Origin: JAZLFH01 sp045615705
GTDB taxonomy: Bacteria > Bacillota > Clostridia > UMGS1883
Assembly (NCBI GenBank): GCA_045615705.1
Contig: JAZLFH010000018.1
Location: 1-33,579, forward strand
Direction: 5' to 3'
DNA length: 33,579 bases
The stretch's first letter is position 1. Every line of letters starts with the position of its first letter. The notes under the pieces were generated by a model, which saw only the letters and a list, made by a program, of their open reading frames with translations, did no database searches and was not told where the DNA came from. A program made the position numbers and the translations under genes. This document shows, in pieces, positions 1-8,423 of the stretch.

Positions 1-122
1 AGATTTCTTCTTTAATTTAATACTATAAAAATGTGATACACTTAAAATTTCAGCAAGACTAATTTAAAACCATAAACTAAAATCTTAAATGTTAATCAAA
101 CGGTCTACGCTATTTTTAGAGC
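1..122 (-). repeat. Structured intergenic repeat, variant 3, cut by the window start
   Basis: The reverse complement of this stretch matches 8424-8545 essentially base for base. It is therefore a second, inverted copy of the variant 3 element. The copy is cut by the window edge in the middle of its internal hairpin, so the core arm lies outside. The inner end carries the terminal repeat (a TAAAAATA-type end next to position 121) and abuts the variant 1 element that follows. No coding potential is visible. Confidence 0.85.
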
Positions 123-317
123 CGAAAAAAAAGGCGTGTAAAAATGCACACAGAACCGCCAAACTGAACCCGAAGGCGTACGAAGGTACTCCGAGAGGGG
201 AAGTTTGACGGTAGCCTTGTAATAAAAATAAAATAAACCCACCTAAACGGTGGGTTTATTCTTCTTAAATAATCTAAAAATCTTTTTACAAGGCGTTCGG
301 GGTGTATTTTTAGAGCC
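121..317 (-). repeat. Structured intergenic repeat, variant 1, copy 1
   Basis: This element of about 197 bp is the inverse of the copies at 8667-8850 and 8859-8989. Its imperfect terminal inverted repeats are at about 136-155 and 294-313. The core arm is 156-211, closed by CCGCCAAACT and AGTTTGACGG with one mismatch. The second arm is closed by CCTTGTAA and TTACAAGG and holds the hairpin at 232-260. It lies just after the stop codon of the S-layer-homology gene and probably supplies that operon's terminator. Confidence 0.88.
232..260. terminator. Bidirectional terminator-like hairpin inside the repeat
   Basis: AATAAACCCACC pairs with GGTGGGTTTATT around a 5-base loop, with A/T-rich sequence on both sides. 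It is placed to end minus-strand transcription from the efflux and S-layer-homology operon. Confidence 0.7.
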
Positions 318-322
318 GCCCC

Positions 323-2176
323 CTACTTGGAAAGGATTATTACCCTAACCTTTCCGCCTCTGCTTAAATTGTTGTCCGAGTACATCTTAACCGAAGAATA
401 CGAAAGATTTTCAATATCTTCAAGTGCAACCGCCTTATAATCTTTTATTGCCGAGCCGTAATACACGCTTACATCATCTGCAATTGGGTAAGAATCGGAA
501 TCAAGCCGTATTCTTGCAGCGGTGTAACTGTATATTTTACTTCCGCCAACGCTTTCGGAAAGCGTAACTATATCTTCAAGCATTCCGTTATTTACATACA
601 CGCCTACGGCAGTGCCTCTTGTAACGGTTTTATTCAAGTTTGCGTTAAACTTACTCTCAACACCGTTTAACAAAACCGAATAACCGCCCGTTTTCCCTGC
701 TTCGGTAACTATTCCGTAACTGTAACGGCTACCCGAAACATTATCAAGATACAAAACTGCTATGTCATTAAGTTTTCCGCTTCTGTGAGCGTGAATAACC
801 ATAGATTCGGAAAGTGTTTGATATGAAATATCTTCAAGTTTTATCTTTTTAACTACCGCATCGCCTTTGTCGGGAAGGGAAACGAGTTCAAGTATCGAGT
901 AATCCGAAGCAAGATATTTAGAGCCGATTGTTTTGTTTTCGGTATTTATTTTTCCCGAAATCTTGCTGTACGGTACAGACAAAAGCGTTGCCATGCCGTC
1001 ATTTACTTCTATTTTTCGATACTCCCCTCGATAGTCGGTGTAGTCTTTGTCTGTTCTGTATTCCGTTTTTTCTCCTGTCGGGAGCATGAGAGTTGTATAA
1101 TACTCATTTCTGCCCTTTGAATCGGAATCCTCCGAAACTTTAAGTGAACTTGAAATTATTACTCCGTAATTTGACACATCACTGCTGTCGAGAGATACCG
1201 CATCTACAACTTCTCCGTTTTTACCAAAAAGGAGCGTAACCCTGTCGCCTATTTTAAAAGCATTTACGCTTTCGTTGAGTTTGCTGATTGCTGTCGCTGT
1301 TGATAAGGCGTAGGTCTTTCCCGAAATATTAACGCTTGTTACATTTGACTTCATGGGAAGTGCTTCTTCATAAATACCGCTTACACGGTCTGTGTAGGCA
1401 TAGATGGTGTTTGTTACCGAAGAATAATAGCATACATCAAAGCGTGAAAGTTCCGAAAGGCTTGATTTTAAACCTTTTCTTATAACATTTATTGTATCAA
1501 GGTTTGCATTATTAAACAGTGATTTAAGATAGATTGTATCGGTTGAAGTGAGTGTGTAAGGTCCGTCAGTTGTGTAAACCGATTTTGAAAGGTTATCTGC
1601 CAAAGTTGTGCCGTCTTTTTTGTTTGTATAGAGCGTTTTGTCTGTAAGGTATGCCGTCATTCCTCTTGAAATATAACTGTTTGAATCAAAACTCAGCCCG
1701 CTCGTAATTGAAAGCGACTGTGCCTTTTCCAAATAGTCTTTCGGCCAGTGATAGCCTACTTCCGCATCGGTATATCCCAAGAGTCGGACTAAAATTGTAA
1801 TTGCCTGTGCATAAGTTATATTTTCTTCTGCTCCGAAAGAGCCGTCCGGGTATCCCAAAATAATATTATTTTGATTTGCGTAAGAGATGTAACCGCTCGC
1901 CCAGTGATTTCTCGGCACATCTGAAAAAGCAGTAACGCTTGATTGGGAAATGCTGTCCTGCATTCCCAAAACATGAACCGCGATTTTTGCAAACTGGGCT
2001 CGTGTTAAGTTTTTTTCGGGTGCAAAAGTTCCATCGCCCATGCCCGAAAGTATGCCGAGATTTGTAAGACGCTCTATGCTGTCATAGTAAAAACTTCCGC
2101 CTGCTACATCGCTGAATGCATAAGCAGAAACCGTCAGCATACATAAAATTGTAATTAGTGCAATTAGTTTTTTCAA
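323..2176 (-). CDS. Secreted S-layer-homology (SLH) domain protein
   Basis: The product is 617 aa. It starts with a signal peptide (MKKLIALITILCMLTVSAYA), followed by two clear SLH repeats at about residues 21-70 and 84-137, each beginning with FSDV, and a weaker third at about 142-185. SLH domains normally bind pyruvylated secondary cell-wall polymer, so the protein is probably held non-covalently on the cell wall. The remaining 430 residues are rich in Ser, Thr, Asp and Tyr. I do not recognise a catalytic domain there. The gene is the last of a minus-strand run and starts 12 bases after the permease stop codon, so it is probably co-transcribed with the exporter genes. An AGGAGGAAAC ribosome site precedes the ATG. 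The link to export or to cell-envelope stress is inference. Confidence 0.85.
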   Translation of the reverse strand: MKKLIALITILCMLTVSAYAFSDVAGGSFYYDSIERLTNLGILSGMGDGTFAPEKNLTRAQFAKIAVHVLGMQDSISQSSVTAFSDVPRNHWASGYISYANQNNIILGYPDGSFGAEENITYAQAITILVRLLGYTDAEVGYHWPKDYLEKAQSLSITSGLSFDSNSYISRGMTAYLTDKTLYTNKKDGTTLADNLSKSVYTTDGPYTLTSTDTIYLKSLFNNANLDTINVIRKGLKSSLSELSRFDVCYYSSVTNTIYAYTDRVSGIYEEALPMKSNVTSVNISGKTYALSTATAISKLNESVNAFKIGDRVTLLFGKNGEVVDAVSLDSSDVSNYGVIISSSLKVSEDSDSKGRNEYYTTLMLPTGEKTEYRTDKDYTDYRGEYRKIEVNDGMATLLSVPYSKISGKINTENKTIGSKYLASDYSILELVSLPDKGDAVVKKIKLEDISYQTLSESMVIHAHRSGKLNDIAVLYLDNVSGSRYSYGIVTEAGKTGGYSVLLNGVESKFNANLNKTVTRGTAVGVYVNNGMLEDIVTLSESVGGSKIYSYTAARIRLDSDSYPIADDVSVYYGSAIKDYKAVALEDIENLSYSSVKMYSDNNLSRGGKVRVIILSK

Positions 2177-2188
2177 TGTAGTTTCCTC

Positions 2189-3382
2189 CTATTCGAACCT
2201 GAGTGCGTCTATCGGGTTCAGTTTTGCCGCTTTTCTCGCCGGGTAAAGTCCGAAGAACACTCCGAGTGCCGCCGAAAAAGCAAACGAGCCGATTATTACG
2301 GTTAATTGTTTTGAAATGGGGACGACCGACATATCCATTGCGATACAAGTGAAGTAACTGCCGACCACCCCTAATACAATTCCGATTATACCTCCTATAC
2401 AACTCAGCACTGCGGACTCAATCAAAAATTGTGTAAGAATACTTCTTGTTTTCGCACCGATTGATTTTCTGATGCCTATTTCTCTTGTTCTTTCGGTAAC
2501 CGTTACGAGCATAATGTTCATAATTCCGATTCCTCCGACAACAAGCGATATTCCCGCAATGCCCGCCATCAGAAGTGCCATTACCGAAAGTGCATCGTCA
2601 ATGGTGTCCATAAGTTCTGCTTGGTTAAACACCATATACATATCATCATTTTGGAACTTTTTGTACAGAAAATTCTCAATAACATCTGTTGCTTCATCCA
2701 TTCTGTCCGAGTCGGCTCCCTGAACGGCAAACGAAGAAATATACGCATTTTTGATAAGTCTTGAAGCATTTGTGTAAGGAAGAATTATAACATCATCGTC
2801 CGAACCTTCGCTGACATTTGTGGACTTGTTTTCCAAAACTCCCACAACGGTATAGGTAACTCCGTTTATTTTTATCTGTTGATTAAGTGCTTCGTTATTT
2901 CCGAAAAGTTCGCTTCGCACATATCCGCCGATAACCGCTATATTGCTTCGGTTTTCAACATCATAATCGGAAATAAACCTGCCCTCCGTGATATGGTGAT
3001 TTCTGATTGTTTCGTAGTTTTTGTTACATCCTTTTAAAGATGTGGAAAGATTTTCGCTTCCGTACTTAACAGTTACCGTACTCGATACAAGAGGAGTGAA
3101 AAACTCGATTAAGTCGGGATTTTCGTCCGCTAATTTTTGAATTTCTTCAACTTCTACATAGCGTGTGGTACGGCGAGAGGAATTTGTTATTGTTACGGAA
3201 ATAAGATTTGTTCCCATTTCTTCAAGTTGTTCTCGCATGGTAAGTGATGCGGCGTTAACAATATTTACGAGTATTATTACCGCTCCGACACCGATAATTA
3301 TACCGAGCATAGTTAGAAACGAACGGACTTTACTCGAAAAAATACTGCTGATAGCCATTTTAAAAGCCATGCCAAAGTTCAT
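2189..3382 (-). CDS. MacB/FtsX-type ABC transporter permease
   Basis: This is a MacB-type permease of about 397 aa. A first membrane helix at about residues 18-42 is followed by a large extracytoplasmic MacB_PCD domain. The C-terminal FtsX domain has three membrane helices, with the typical RTREIGIRKSIGA segment between the first two and a PARKAAKLNPIDALR end. The family couples ATP hydrolysis to movement of substrates outside the membrane (peptides, antibiotics or lipoproteins). The start is ambiguous: the ATG at 3382 sits about 10 bases after GGAAGGGG, while an in-frame GTG at 3388 is 4 bases after it. Either start overlaps the ATPase gene, which suggests translational coupling. The substrate cannot be read from sequence. 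Confidence 0.93.
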   Translation of the reverse strand: MNFGMAFKMAISSIFSSKVRSFLTMLGIIIGVGAVIILVNIVNAASLTMREQLEEMGTNLISVTITNSSRRTTRYVEVEEIQKLADENPDLIEFFTPLVSSTVTVKYGSENLSTSLKGCNKNYETIRNHHITEGRFISDYDVENRSNIAVIGGYVRSELFGNNEALNQQIKINGVTYTVVGVLENKSTNVSEGSDDDVIILPYTNASRLIKNAYISSFAVQGADSDRMDEATDVIENFLYKKFQNDDMYMVFNQAELMDTIDDALSVMALLMAGIAGISLVVGGIGIMNIMLVTVTERTREIGIRKSIGAKTRSILTQFLIESAVLSCIGGIIGIVLGVVGSYFTCIAMDMSVVPISKQLTVIIGSFAFSAALGVFFGLYPARKAAKLNPIDALRFE

Positions 3383-4074
3383 TCGCACTTCACCCCTTCC
3401 GTGTCGGTCGTGTCGCTCGTGATTTTGCCGTCTGCAATTCTGATTACCCTATCCGCCTGCTTTGCAACATCGCTGTCGTGTGTAATCAAGATTATGGTGT
3501 TACCCTCTTGGTGGATTTCCTTCATCATTTGCATAACTTCGACACCGCTTTTTGAGTCGAGGTTTCCTGTCGGCTCATCTGCCAAAATGAGAGGAGGGCG
3601 ACTCGATAACGCCCTTGCTATCGCAACACGCTGTTGCTGACCGCCCGAAAGTTCAATCGGCTTATGGTTCATTCTCTCTTTAAGTCCCACTCTTTCAAGA
3701 GCCGCAACCGCAAGTTCTCTTCTCTGACGGACGGGCATTCCCCTATATATAAGCGGTAATTCAACATTTTCAAGAGCCGTAAGTTTATTTAAAAGGTTAA
3801 ACCCCTGAAAAATAAATCCGATTTTTTCATTTCGTATTTTTGCAAGTTCGTCCTCGTTAAGGTTGTCAATCTCCACGCCGTCAATGTAGTATTTCCCGCT
3901 TGTTGCGGTATCAAGACAACCTATCATATTCATGAGAGTGGATTTTCCGCTTCCCGAAGGACCTATGATGGAAACAAATTCCTTAGGCTTTACATGGAGC
4001 GACACCCCGTTTAGTGCGTGAACCTCAATGTCGCCCTTTTTGTATGTCTTATAAATATCTTCTACTCTTATCAT
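3379..4074 (-). CDS. MacB/LolD-type ABC transporter ATPase
   Basis: This 231-aa protein has a complete ABC nucleotide-binding domain. Walker A is GPSGSGKST (38-46), the signature is LSGGQ (142-146), Walker B with the catalytic Glu is LILADE (162-167), the D-loop is NLDS, and the switch His follows in ILITHD. The length and the TGNLDS context are typical of the LolD/MacB/FtsE group, which works with FtsX-type permeases. The start codon shares one base with the adaptor stop codon (TAATG), and the 3' end overlaps the permease gene. The three genes therefore form a tight exporter operon. A cytoplasmic, membrane-associated location is expected. Confidence 0.95.
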   Translation of the reverse strand: MIRVEDIYKTYKKGDIEVHALNGVSLHVKPKEFVSIIGPSGSGKSTLMNMIGCLDTATSGKYYIDGVEIDNLNEDELAKIRNEKIGFIFQGFNLLNKLTALENVELPLIYRGMPVRQRRELAVAALERVGLKERMNHKPIELSGGQQQRVAIARALSSRPPLILADEPTGNLDSKSGVEVMQMMKEIHQEGNTIILITHDSDVAKQADRVIRIADGKITSDTTDTEGVKCE

Positions 4075-5906
4075 TACCTTGAGCCTCCGCCCATGGAACC
4101 GCCTCTCTGATTTCCTCCCATTGAGCCTCCGCCCATGGAACCGCCTCTTTGATTTCCGCCCATGGAACCTCCGCCCATAGAACCTCCGCCCATGGAACCC
4201 GGATGTCCTCCTTGCATCATCATTTTCATTATACTTGATTGTCCGCCTGTTCCTGATGGAGTATAAACTACAAATTGTCCTTCTTCAAGTCCCGATGTGA
4301 TTTCTATATAGTCATCTGTTGTGATGCCGACAGTAACTTTAACTTTTGTGGTGTTTTTTGTGTCAACTTCCATCATCTGATTATTCTTTGACCCTTTTTT
4401 GAAATCTTCCTTGCTTCTCTCTCTGCCTTCGCTGTCCATCGAGAAGTTGCCGTTTGACATATCAATCTTTGTGCTTGAAACTTCCACCGTATATTCACCG
4501 TCATAGAAAGAAACTGCGTCAACGGGAACATAGAGTGTATTTTTAGAACTCTTTATAATAACTTTTGCATCAACATTCATTGTGGGAAGAAGATTTCCCG
4601 GCTCATCTATCGTAACCTCAATGGGATATGTGGTAACACCGTTTGTGCTTGTGCCTATAACCGAAACTTTTGTGATTGAACCTTCAAACTGTTCGCCCGG
4701 AAGTGCCTCTGCGGTTATGTCAACCTTCTGTCCGAGGGCCACCGAAGCAACATCAAGTTCATCAACATACATAGTAAAGTACATTTTGCTCATATCCGCC
4801 ACAACCATTAAAGTTGTAGAGGACTGCCCGTTATTTACCGTGTCACCGGTTTTGTAATTCTTTTCGAGAACTTTTCCGTTTATTGGCGAAGTAACCTTTG
4901 TATCGTCAAGTTTTTCACGGGCATCGCTTACATTCAATTTAGCGTCCGAATATGAATCTTCAAGTGCCGAATTTGTCAGTTTTACAATTGTTTGACCTTT
5001 ATTAATCCAATCTCCGTCATGTACATATAAATTTGAAACTTCGCCGGACTGATTTACATTTACCGTAACGGGGTCGGGGTATTTGAGCGAAGCACTTGAT
5101 ACGGATTCATAATCTCCGTAAGGAGTATATATCGTTGCCGTTGCCTGGGTGCCTTCGCTGATATTTTGAGGGTCGCTTATTTCAATTACGACTTTATAAC
5201 TTGCCACTCCACCGCTGCCGCTTGTCGATGCGGTAGATTTTCTTGTAACCGTGCCGTTTTTTTGTACCATATACTGAGAAATGCTTACCGTAGCACTGTC
5301 GCCGACAGAAATGTTTCCTGCCTCGGCTGCCGGGTAATTTAGTGTAAGAAGCATTTTTGAAGTGTCGGTAATGGTGCAAATCTTACCCGAGGCGTTGTCG
5401 CCCACCATAAGGTTAAGACCGTCAACTCGACCGCTTGCGGGAGCGTTAATTGTGAGTTTTTCTACTTTATCACGGGTGGAAGAAAGATTTCTTTCGCTTT
5501 TGGTAAGGTTATTTTCAAGAGATACGCTTTCAAATGTGTATAATACATCGCCTTCATGTACCTCATCTCCCTCTTCAAAAGGACAAGATGTAATTGTTCC
5601 GTTAACAAGCGGAACTATGTCGTACTGCTCAATCGGATAAACCGTACCCGATGCTGACAAAACAGTTTCAAGGTCGCCACGCTTAACCTGAGCAAAAGTA
5701 ACTTTGGACTCACTTTCCGCTTTTTTCTGTTTTTTGATGTTGTTATATTTTACTATCCCAAAAACTATTGCAAGAATAATTACAACAGCAAGCGTTCTTT
5801 TAAACCACTTTTTGTTGTAGAACCTGTTTTCTATTTCCTTTTTTGAATAAACCTTCGGTTCTTTCTTTTTAAAAGGACTTTTAACTTTCTCGATAAATTT
5901 TGACAT
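4074..5906 (-). CDS. Efflux adaptor protein (HlyD/MacA-like) with Gly-Met-rich tail
   Basis: The product is 610 aa. A cytoplasmic basic N terminus is followed by one membrane helix at about residues 35-53. Next come biotinyl-lipoyl-like segments (for example PASGRVDGLN and SPINGKVLEKNY), then beta-barrel and membrane-proximal domains. These features fit the periplasmic adaptor family of MacAB-type pumps; Gram-positive members sit on the outer face of the membrane. The last 45 or so residues are low-complexity repeats of GGGSM and GGNQRGGSM, encoded by near-perfect tandem DNA repeats at 4077-4200. AGGAGGTCGCAAG precedes the ATG. This is the first gene of the exporter operon and is divergent from zapA. 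The adaptor domains are clear; the tail's role is unknown. Confidence 0.92.
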   Translation of the reverse strand: MSKFIEKVKSPFKKKEPKVYSKKEIENRFYNKKWFKRTLAVVIILAIVFGIVKYNNIKKQKKAESESKVTFAQVKRGDLETVLSASGTVYPIEQYDIVPLVNGTITSCPFEEGDEVHEGDVLYTFESVSLENNLTKSERNLSSTRDKVEKLTINAPASGRVDGLNLMVGDNASGKICTITDTSKMLLTLNYPAAEAGNISVGDSATVSISQYMVQKNGTVTRKSTASTSGSGGVASYKVVIEISDPQNISEGTQATATIYTPYGDYESVSSASLKYPDPVTVNVNQSGEVSNLYVHDGDWINKGQTIVKLTNSALEDSYSDAKLNVSDAREKLDDTKVTSPINGKVLEKNYKTGDTVNNGQSSTTLMVVADMSKMYFTMYVDELDVASVALGQKVDITAEALPGEQFEGSITKVSVIGTSTNGVTTYPIEVTIDEPGNLLPTMNVDAKVIIKSSKNTLYVPVDAVSFYDGEYTVEVSSTKIDMSNGNFSMDSEGRERSKEDFKKGSKNNQMMEVDTKNTTKVKVTVGITTDDYIEITSGLEEGQFVVYTPSGTGGQSSIMKMMMQGGHPGSMGGGSMGGGSMGGNQRGGSMGGGSMGGNQRGGSMGGGSR

Positions 5907-6004
5907 CTTGCGACCTCCTATATTGCTTTTGACTTAATAATGGTACAATGTGATTGTGTATGAAATATTCAAAATTGATGAACTTTTTATGAATAATAAT
6001 TCGG

Positions 6005-6033
6005 TTGAAAAACCGTATTGCTTGTAGTATAAT
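6005..6033 (+). promoter_or_regulatory. Probable sigma-A promoter for zapA
   Basis: TTGAAA (6005-6010) and TATAAT (6028-6033) are separated by 17 bases and lie 21 bases before the zapA ATG. GGGGGTG acts as the ribosome site. The match to the sigma-A consensus is close. Confidence 0.8.
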
Positions 6034-6054
6034 GAAGAAAACGGGGGTGTTTTA

Positions 6055-6438
6055 ATGGAAAACAATGCTAAAAATGTAACGGTAAGGATTAACGGGGCGG
6101 AATATATCATTAAAAGCGAGCAACCCGAAGAGTATGTACAGAAGGTTGCGTATATGGTTGACAAAAAGATGCGTGAACTTTTAAAAAATGACCCACGCCT
6201 TTCTACTGCTCTCGGTGCGGTGCTGACATCAATCAATATTGCAGATGACTACTACCGCAGTGTTTCCGACTCCAAATCTTTAAGGGAAGACCTTTTAAGG
6301 TACACCGAAGAAAACAATACCCTCCGCACCAAATATGAAAATGTGAAACGAGAACTTCAATTCCAGAAAGAGTATGAACAGGAACTTAAAATAACCATTG
6401 CAAAACTCGAAACCGAATTGAAGCAGTATAAGAGGTAA
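6055..6438 (+). CDS. zapA: Cell division protein ZapA
   Basis: This 127-aa protein fits the ZapA family. The N-terminal globular part (NVTVRINGAEYIIKSEQPEE, then YVQKVAYMVDKKM) is followed by a long C-terminal coiled coil from about residue 75 that is rich in Glu, Lys and Leu. ZapA binds FtsZ in the cytoplasm and bundles its protofilaments at the division site. The length is slightly above the bacillar norm because of a longer coiled coil. A strong promoter lies immediately upstream. The next gene starts 3 bases after the stop codon, so the two are co-transcribed. The start is supported by GGGGGTG at 7-8 bases. Confidence 0.93.
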   Translation: MENNAKNVTVRINGAEYIIKSEQPEEYVQKVAYMVDKKMRELLKNDPRLSTALGAVLTSINIADDYYRSVSDSKSLREDLLRYTEENNTLRTKYENVKRELQFQKEYEQELKITIAKLETELKQYKR

Positions 6439-6441
6439 ATT

Positions 6442-7290
6442 ATGATAAAATTCGGTCCAAGCGGAAACAGTGATGCTTTTTATGAAGCCGGCTGTAAAAA
6501 AAGTATTCAGGCTCCCGAGTGGATTCACTCACTCGGACTTTCTGCATACGAATACCAATGCTCAAAAGGGGTAAAAATAACTGAGCCTACCGCAACAATT
6601 TTGGGAGAAAACGCAAAAAAATACAATATTGAGTTGAGCATTCACTCTCCCTACTATATAAACCTTTCATCAGACGGGGAAAGTCGAGAAAAGGCTGTAA
6701 ACTACATTATGCAGACCCTTCGAGCAGGAAGGATTATGGGTGCAAAAAGAATTGTCGTGCATTCGGGTTCATGTGCAAAAATACCGAGAGATGAAGCACT
6801 TTCTTTAACAAAGGAAACCCTCAAAGTCGCCATTAATACGGCAAAAGAGGAAAATCTCGATGATATTTACATCTGTCCCGAAACCATGGGCAAGATAAAT
6901 CAGTTAGGCACTTTTGAAGAAGTAATTGATATTTGCACAATGGATAAAACTCTTCTTCCGTGTTTTGACTTCGGACATTTATATGCTCGTTCTATCGGAA
7001 AAATGAACAGTTATGACGAATTTAAAAAAGTTTTTGAACTTTTGTTTTCGTCATTGGACGAATTTCGGGCGAAAAACTTCCACGCCCACTTTTCAAGAAT
7101 AGAATTTACCGAAAAAGGCGGAGAAAAAAAGCATTGGAGATATGAAGATGACCTCTACGGTCCCGATTTTGACCCGATTGCCCGCCTTATTAAAGAGTAC
7201 GACTGCTCTCCCACCATCATTTGCGAATCAATGGGAACGCAGGCACACGACTCATTGATTTTACAACAAATCTATGAAAAAATCAAGTGA
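6442..7290 (+). CDS. nfo: Endonuclease IV-like AP endonuclease (TIM barrel)
   Basis: This 282-aa TIM-barrel protein has the endonuclease IV metal-ligand pattern: His in SIHSPYYIN, His in VVHSG, Glu in CPETMG, Asp and His in CFDFGHLYAR, His in NFHAHFS, His in KKHWRY, and Glu in IICESMG. The family cuts DNA 5' to abasic sites in base excision repair, using a trinuclear zinc centre. The length matches Nfo. The sequence is somewhat divergent from classical Nfo (SIHSPYYIN replaces the usual HAPYxIN), so a related sugar-phosphate isomerase-like role cannot be fully excluded. It follows zapA by 3 bases, with AGAGGTAAATT before the ATG. Confidence 0.85.
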   Translation: MIKFGPSGNSDAFYEAGCKKSIQAPEWIHSLGLSAYEYQCSKGVKITEPTATILGENAKKYNIELSIHSPYYINLSSDGESREKAVNYIMQTLRAGRIMGAKRIVVHSGSCAKIPRDEALSLTKETLKVAINTAKEENLDDIYICPETMGKINQLGTFEEVIDICTMDKTLLPCFDFGHLYARSIGKMNSYDEFKKVFELLFSSLDEFRAKNFHAHFSRIEFTEKGGEKKHWRYEDDLYGPDFDPIARLIKEYDCSPTIICESMGTQAHDSLILQQIYEKIK

Positions 7291-7303
7291 TTGAAAAATT
7301 TAC

Positions 7304-7332
7304 TTGCTATTTTCGGTAATATAGTATAAAAT
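7304..7332 (+). promoter_or_regulatory. Possible sigma-A promoter for efp
   Basis: TTGCTA (7304-7309) and TAAAAT (7327-7332) are separated by 17 bases and lie 35 bases before the efp start. The match is moderate. The 77-base gap after the nfo-like gene leaves room for a separate promoter. Confidence 0.5.
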
Positions 7333-7367
7333 ATTGTGAGTATAAATGTACGAGAGGAGTTTTTAAT

Positions 7368-7925
7368 ATGATCAGTGCAGGCGAGTTCAGAAACGGCGTT
7401 ACATTTGATTTGGACGGAAATGTTTTTCAGGTCATAGAATTTCAACATGTAAAACCGGGAAAGGGTGCTGCTTTTGTTCGCACCAAACTTAAAAATGTTA
7501 TCTCCGGCGGTGTCATTGAAAAGACATTCAGCCCAACAGATAAAATGCCCAAAGCACACATTGAAAGAGTAGATATGCAGTATCTCTACAATGACGGAGA
7601 TCTTTACTACTTTATGGACCCGGAAACTTTTGAGCAGATGCCCATAAGCCCGGATCAACTCGGCGATGCCCTTAAATTTGTTAAGGAGAACGATACTGTT
7701 AAGGTTTTGTCCTACAAAGGAAACATCTTCGGTGTTGAACCTCCGAATTTTGTGGAACTTGTCATTACGGAAACAGAACCCGGCTTTGCGGGAAATACCG
7801 CTCAGGGTGCTACAAAACCTGCCACTCTTGAAACAGGTGCTGTTGTAAAAGTTCCCCTTTTCATAAACCAAGGCGAAAAAATCAGAGTTGATACAAGAAC
7901 CGGCGAGTATATGGAGCGTGCATAA
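7368..7925 (+). CDS. efp: Translation elongation factor P
   Basis: The product is 185 aa, the normal length for EF-P, with the KOW-like N-terminal domain and two OB-type domains. The modification loop reads HVKPGKGAAFVRTKLKN (about residues 25-41), so Lys is at the tip position. The C-terminal signature LFINQGEKIRVDTRTGEYMERA is intact. EF-P binds between the P and E sites of the ribosome and relieves stalling at polyproline stretches. No modification enzyme is encoded nearby. GAGAGGAG precedes the ATG. A CD1247-type gene follows 22 bases later, probably on the same transcript. Confidence 0.97.
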   Translation: MISAGEFRNGVTFDLDGNVFQVIEFQHVKPGKGAAFVRTKLKNVISGGVIEKTFSPTDKMPKAHIERVDMQYLYNDGDLYYFMDPETFEQMPISPDQLGDALKFVKENDTVKVLSYKGNIFGVEPPNFVELVITETEPGFAGNTAQGATKPATLETGAVVKVPLFINQGEKIRVDTRTGEYMERA

Positions 7926-7947
7926 TTTAAATTTTAGGAGGATTTAA

Positions 7948-8415
7948 ATGAGTTATTTATCAGAAAAGGTTTCTTATCTCAAAGGCCTTGCAGAAGGCAT
8001 GAAACTTAAAGAGGACACAAACGAAGGTAAACTTTTAAAGGCTATAATCGAAGCACTTGAAGACACCGCTGATGCTATCGGCGAAATTGTTGATATTCAA
8101 GACGATATGCAACTTCAACTTGATGATGTTGATGATGATCTTGCGGCTTTGGAAGAAGAAGTTTACGACAATGACGGATGCGGATGCGGTTGCGGTTGCG
8201 GTGATGATTGCGATTGCGATTGCGATTGCGGTTGTGATTGCGGCTGCGGTGATGACGACTTTGAAGAGTTTGAAGTTGAATGTCCCAAATGCGGTGAGGT
8301 AATTTGTCTTGATGCAGATTCTATCGAAGATGATGAAGACGAGATTACTTGCCCTAACTGTGGTGAAAAGTTTGACATCTTATGTGATGAGGACAGTTGT
8401 GATTGTTGCAAGTAA
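7948..8415 (+). CDS. CD1247-type protein with Cys/Gly/Asp-rich linker and zinc ribbon
   Basis: The 155-aa product has three parts. Residues 1-70 are helical and acidic (MSYLSEKVSYLKGLAEGMKL start) and resemble the N-terminal domain named after C. difficile CD1247, which I recall as common after efp in Clostridia. Residues about 74-102 are nearly pure Cys, Gly and Asp in alternating CG and CD units, encoded by repeated GATTGC and GGTTGC triplet pairs at 8175-8250. Residues about 111-140 form a zinc ribbon with CPKCG and CPNCG, and the protein ends in further Cys residues. The protein lacks a signal peptide and is very acidic. A role in metal binding or regulation is inference. AGGAGGATTTAA precedes the ATG. 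Confidence 0.88.
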   Translation: MSYLSEKVSYLKGLAEGMKLKEDTNEGKLLKAIIEALEDTADAIGEIVDIQDDMQLQLDDVDDDLAALEEEVYDNDGCGCGCGCGDDCDCDCDCGCDCGCGDDDFEEFEVECPKCGEVICLDADSIEDDEDEITCPNCGEKFDILCDEDSCDCCK

Positions 8416-8423
8416 TAGGAGTC

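Noticed and set aside
8172..8250. Short direct repeats that could suggest a CRISPR array
   Set aside because: They are codon-level repeats encoding Cys, Gly and Asp inside a real gene, with no spacers and no cas genes.
8163..8411. A Ser/Pro/Gln-rich frame on the minus strand opposite the Cys-rich gene
   Set aside because: It is a shadow of the low-complexity repeat and has no ribosome site or conserved pattern.
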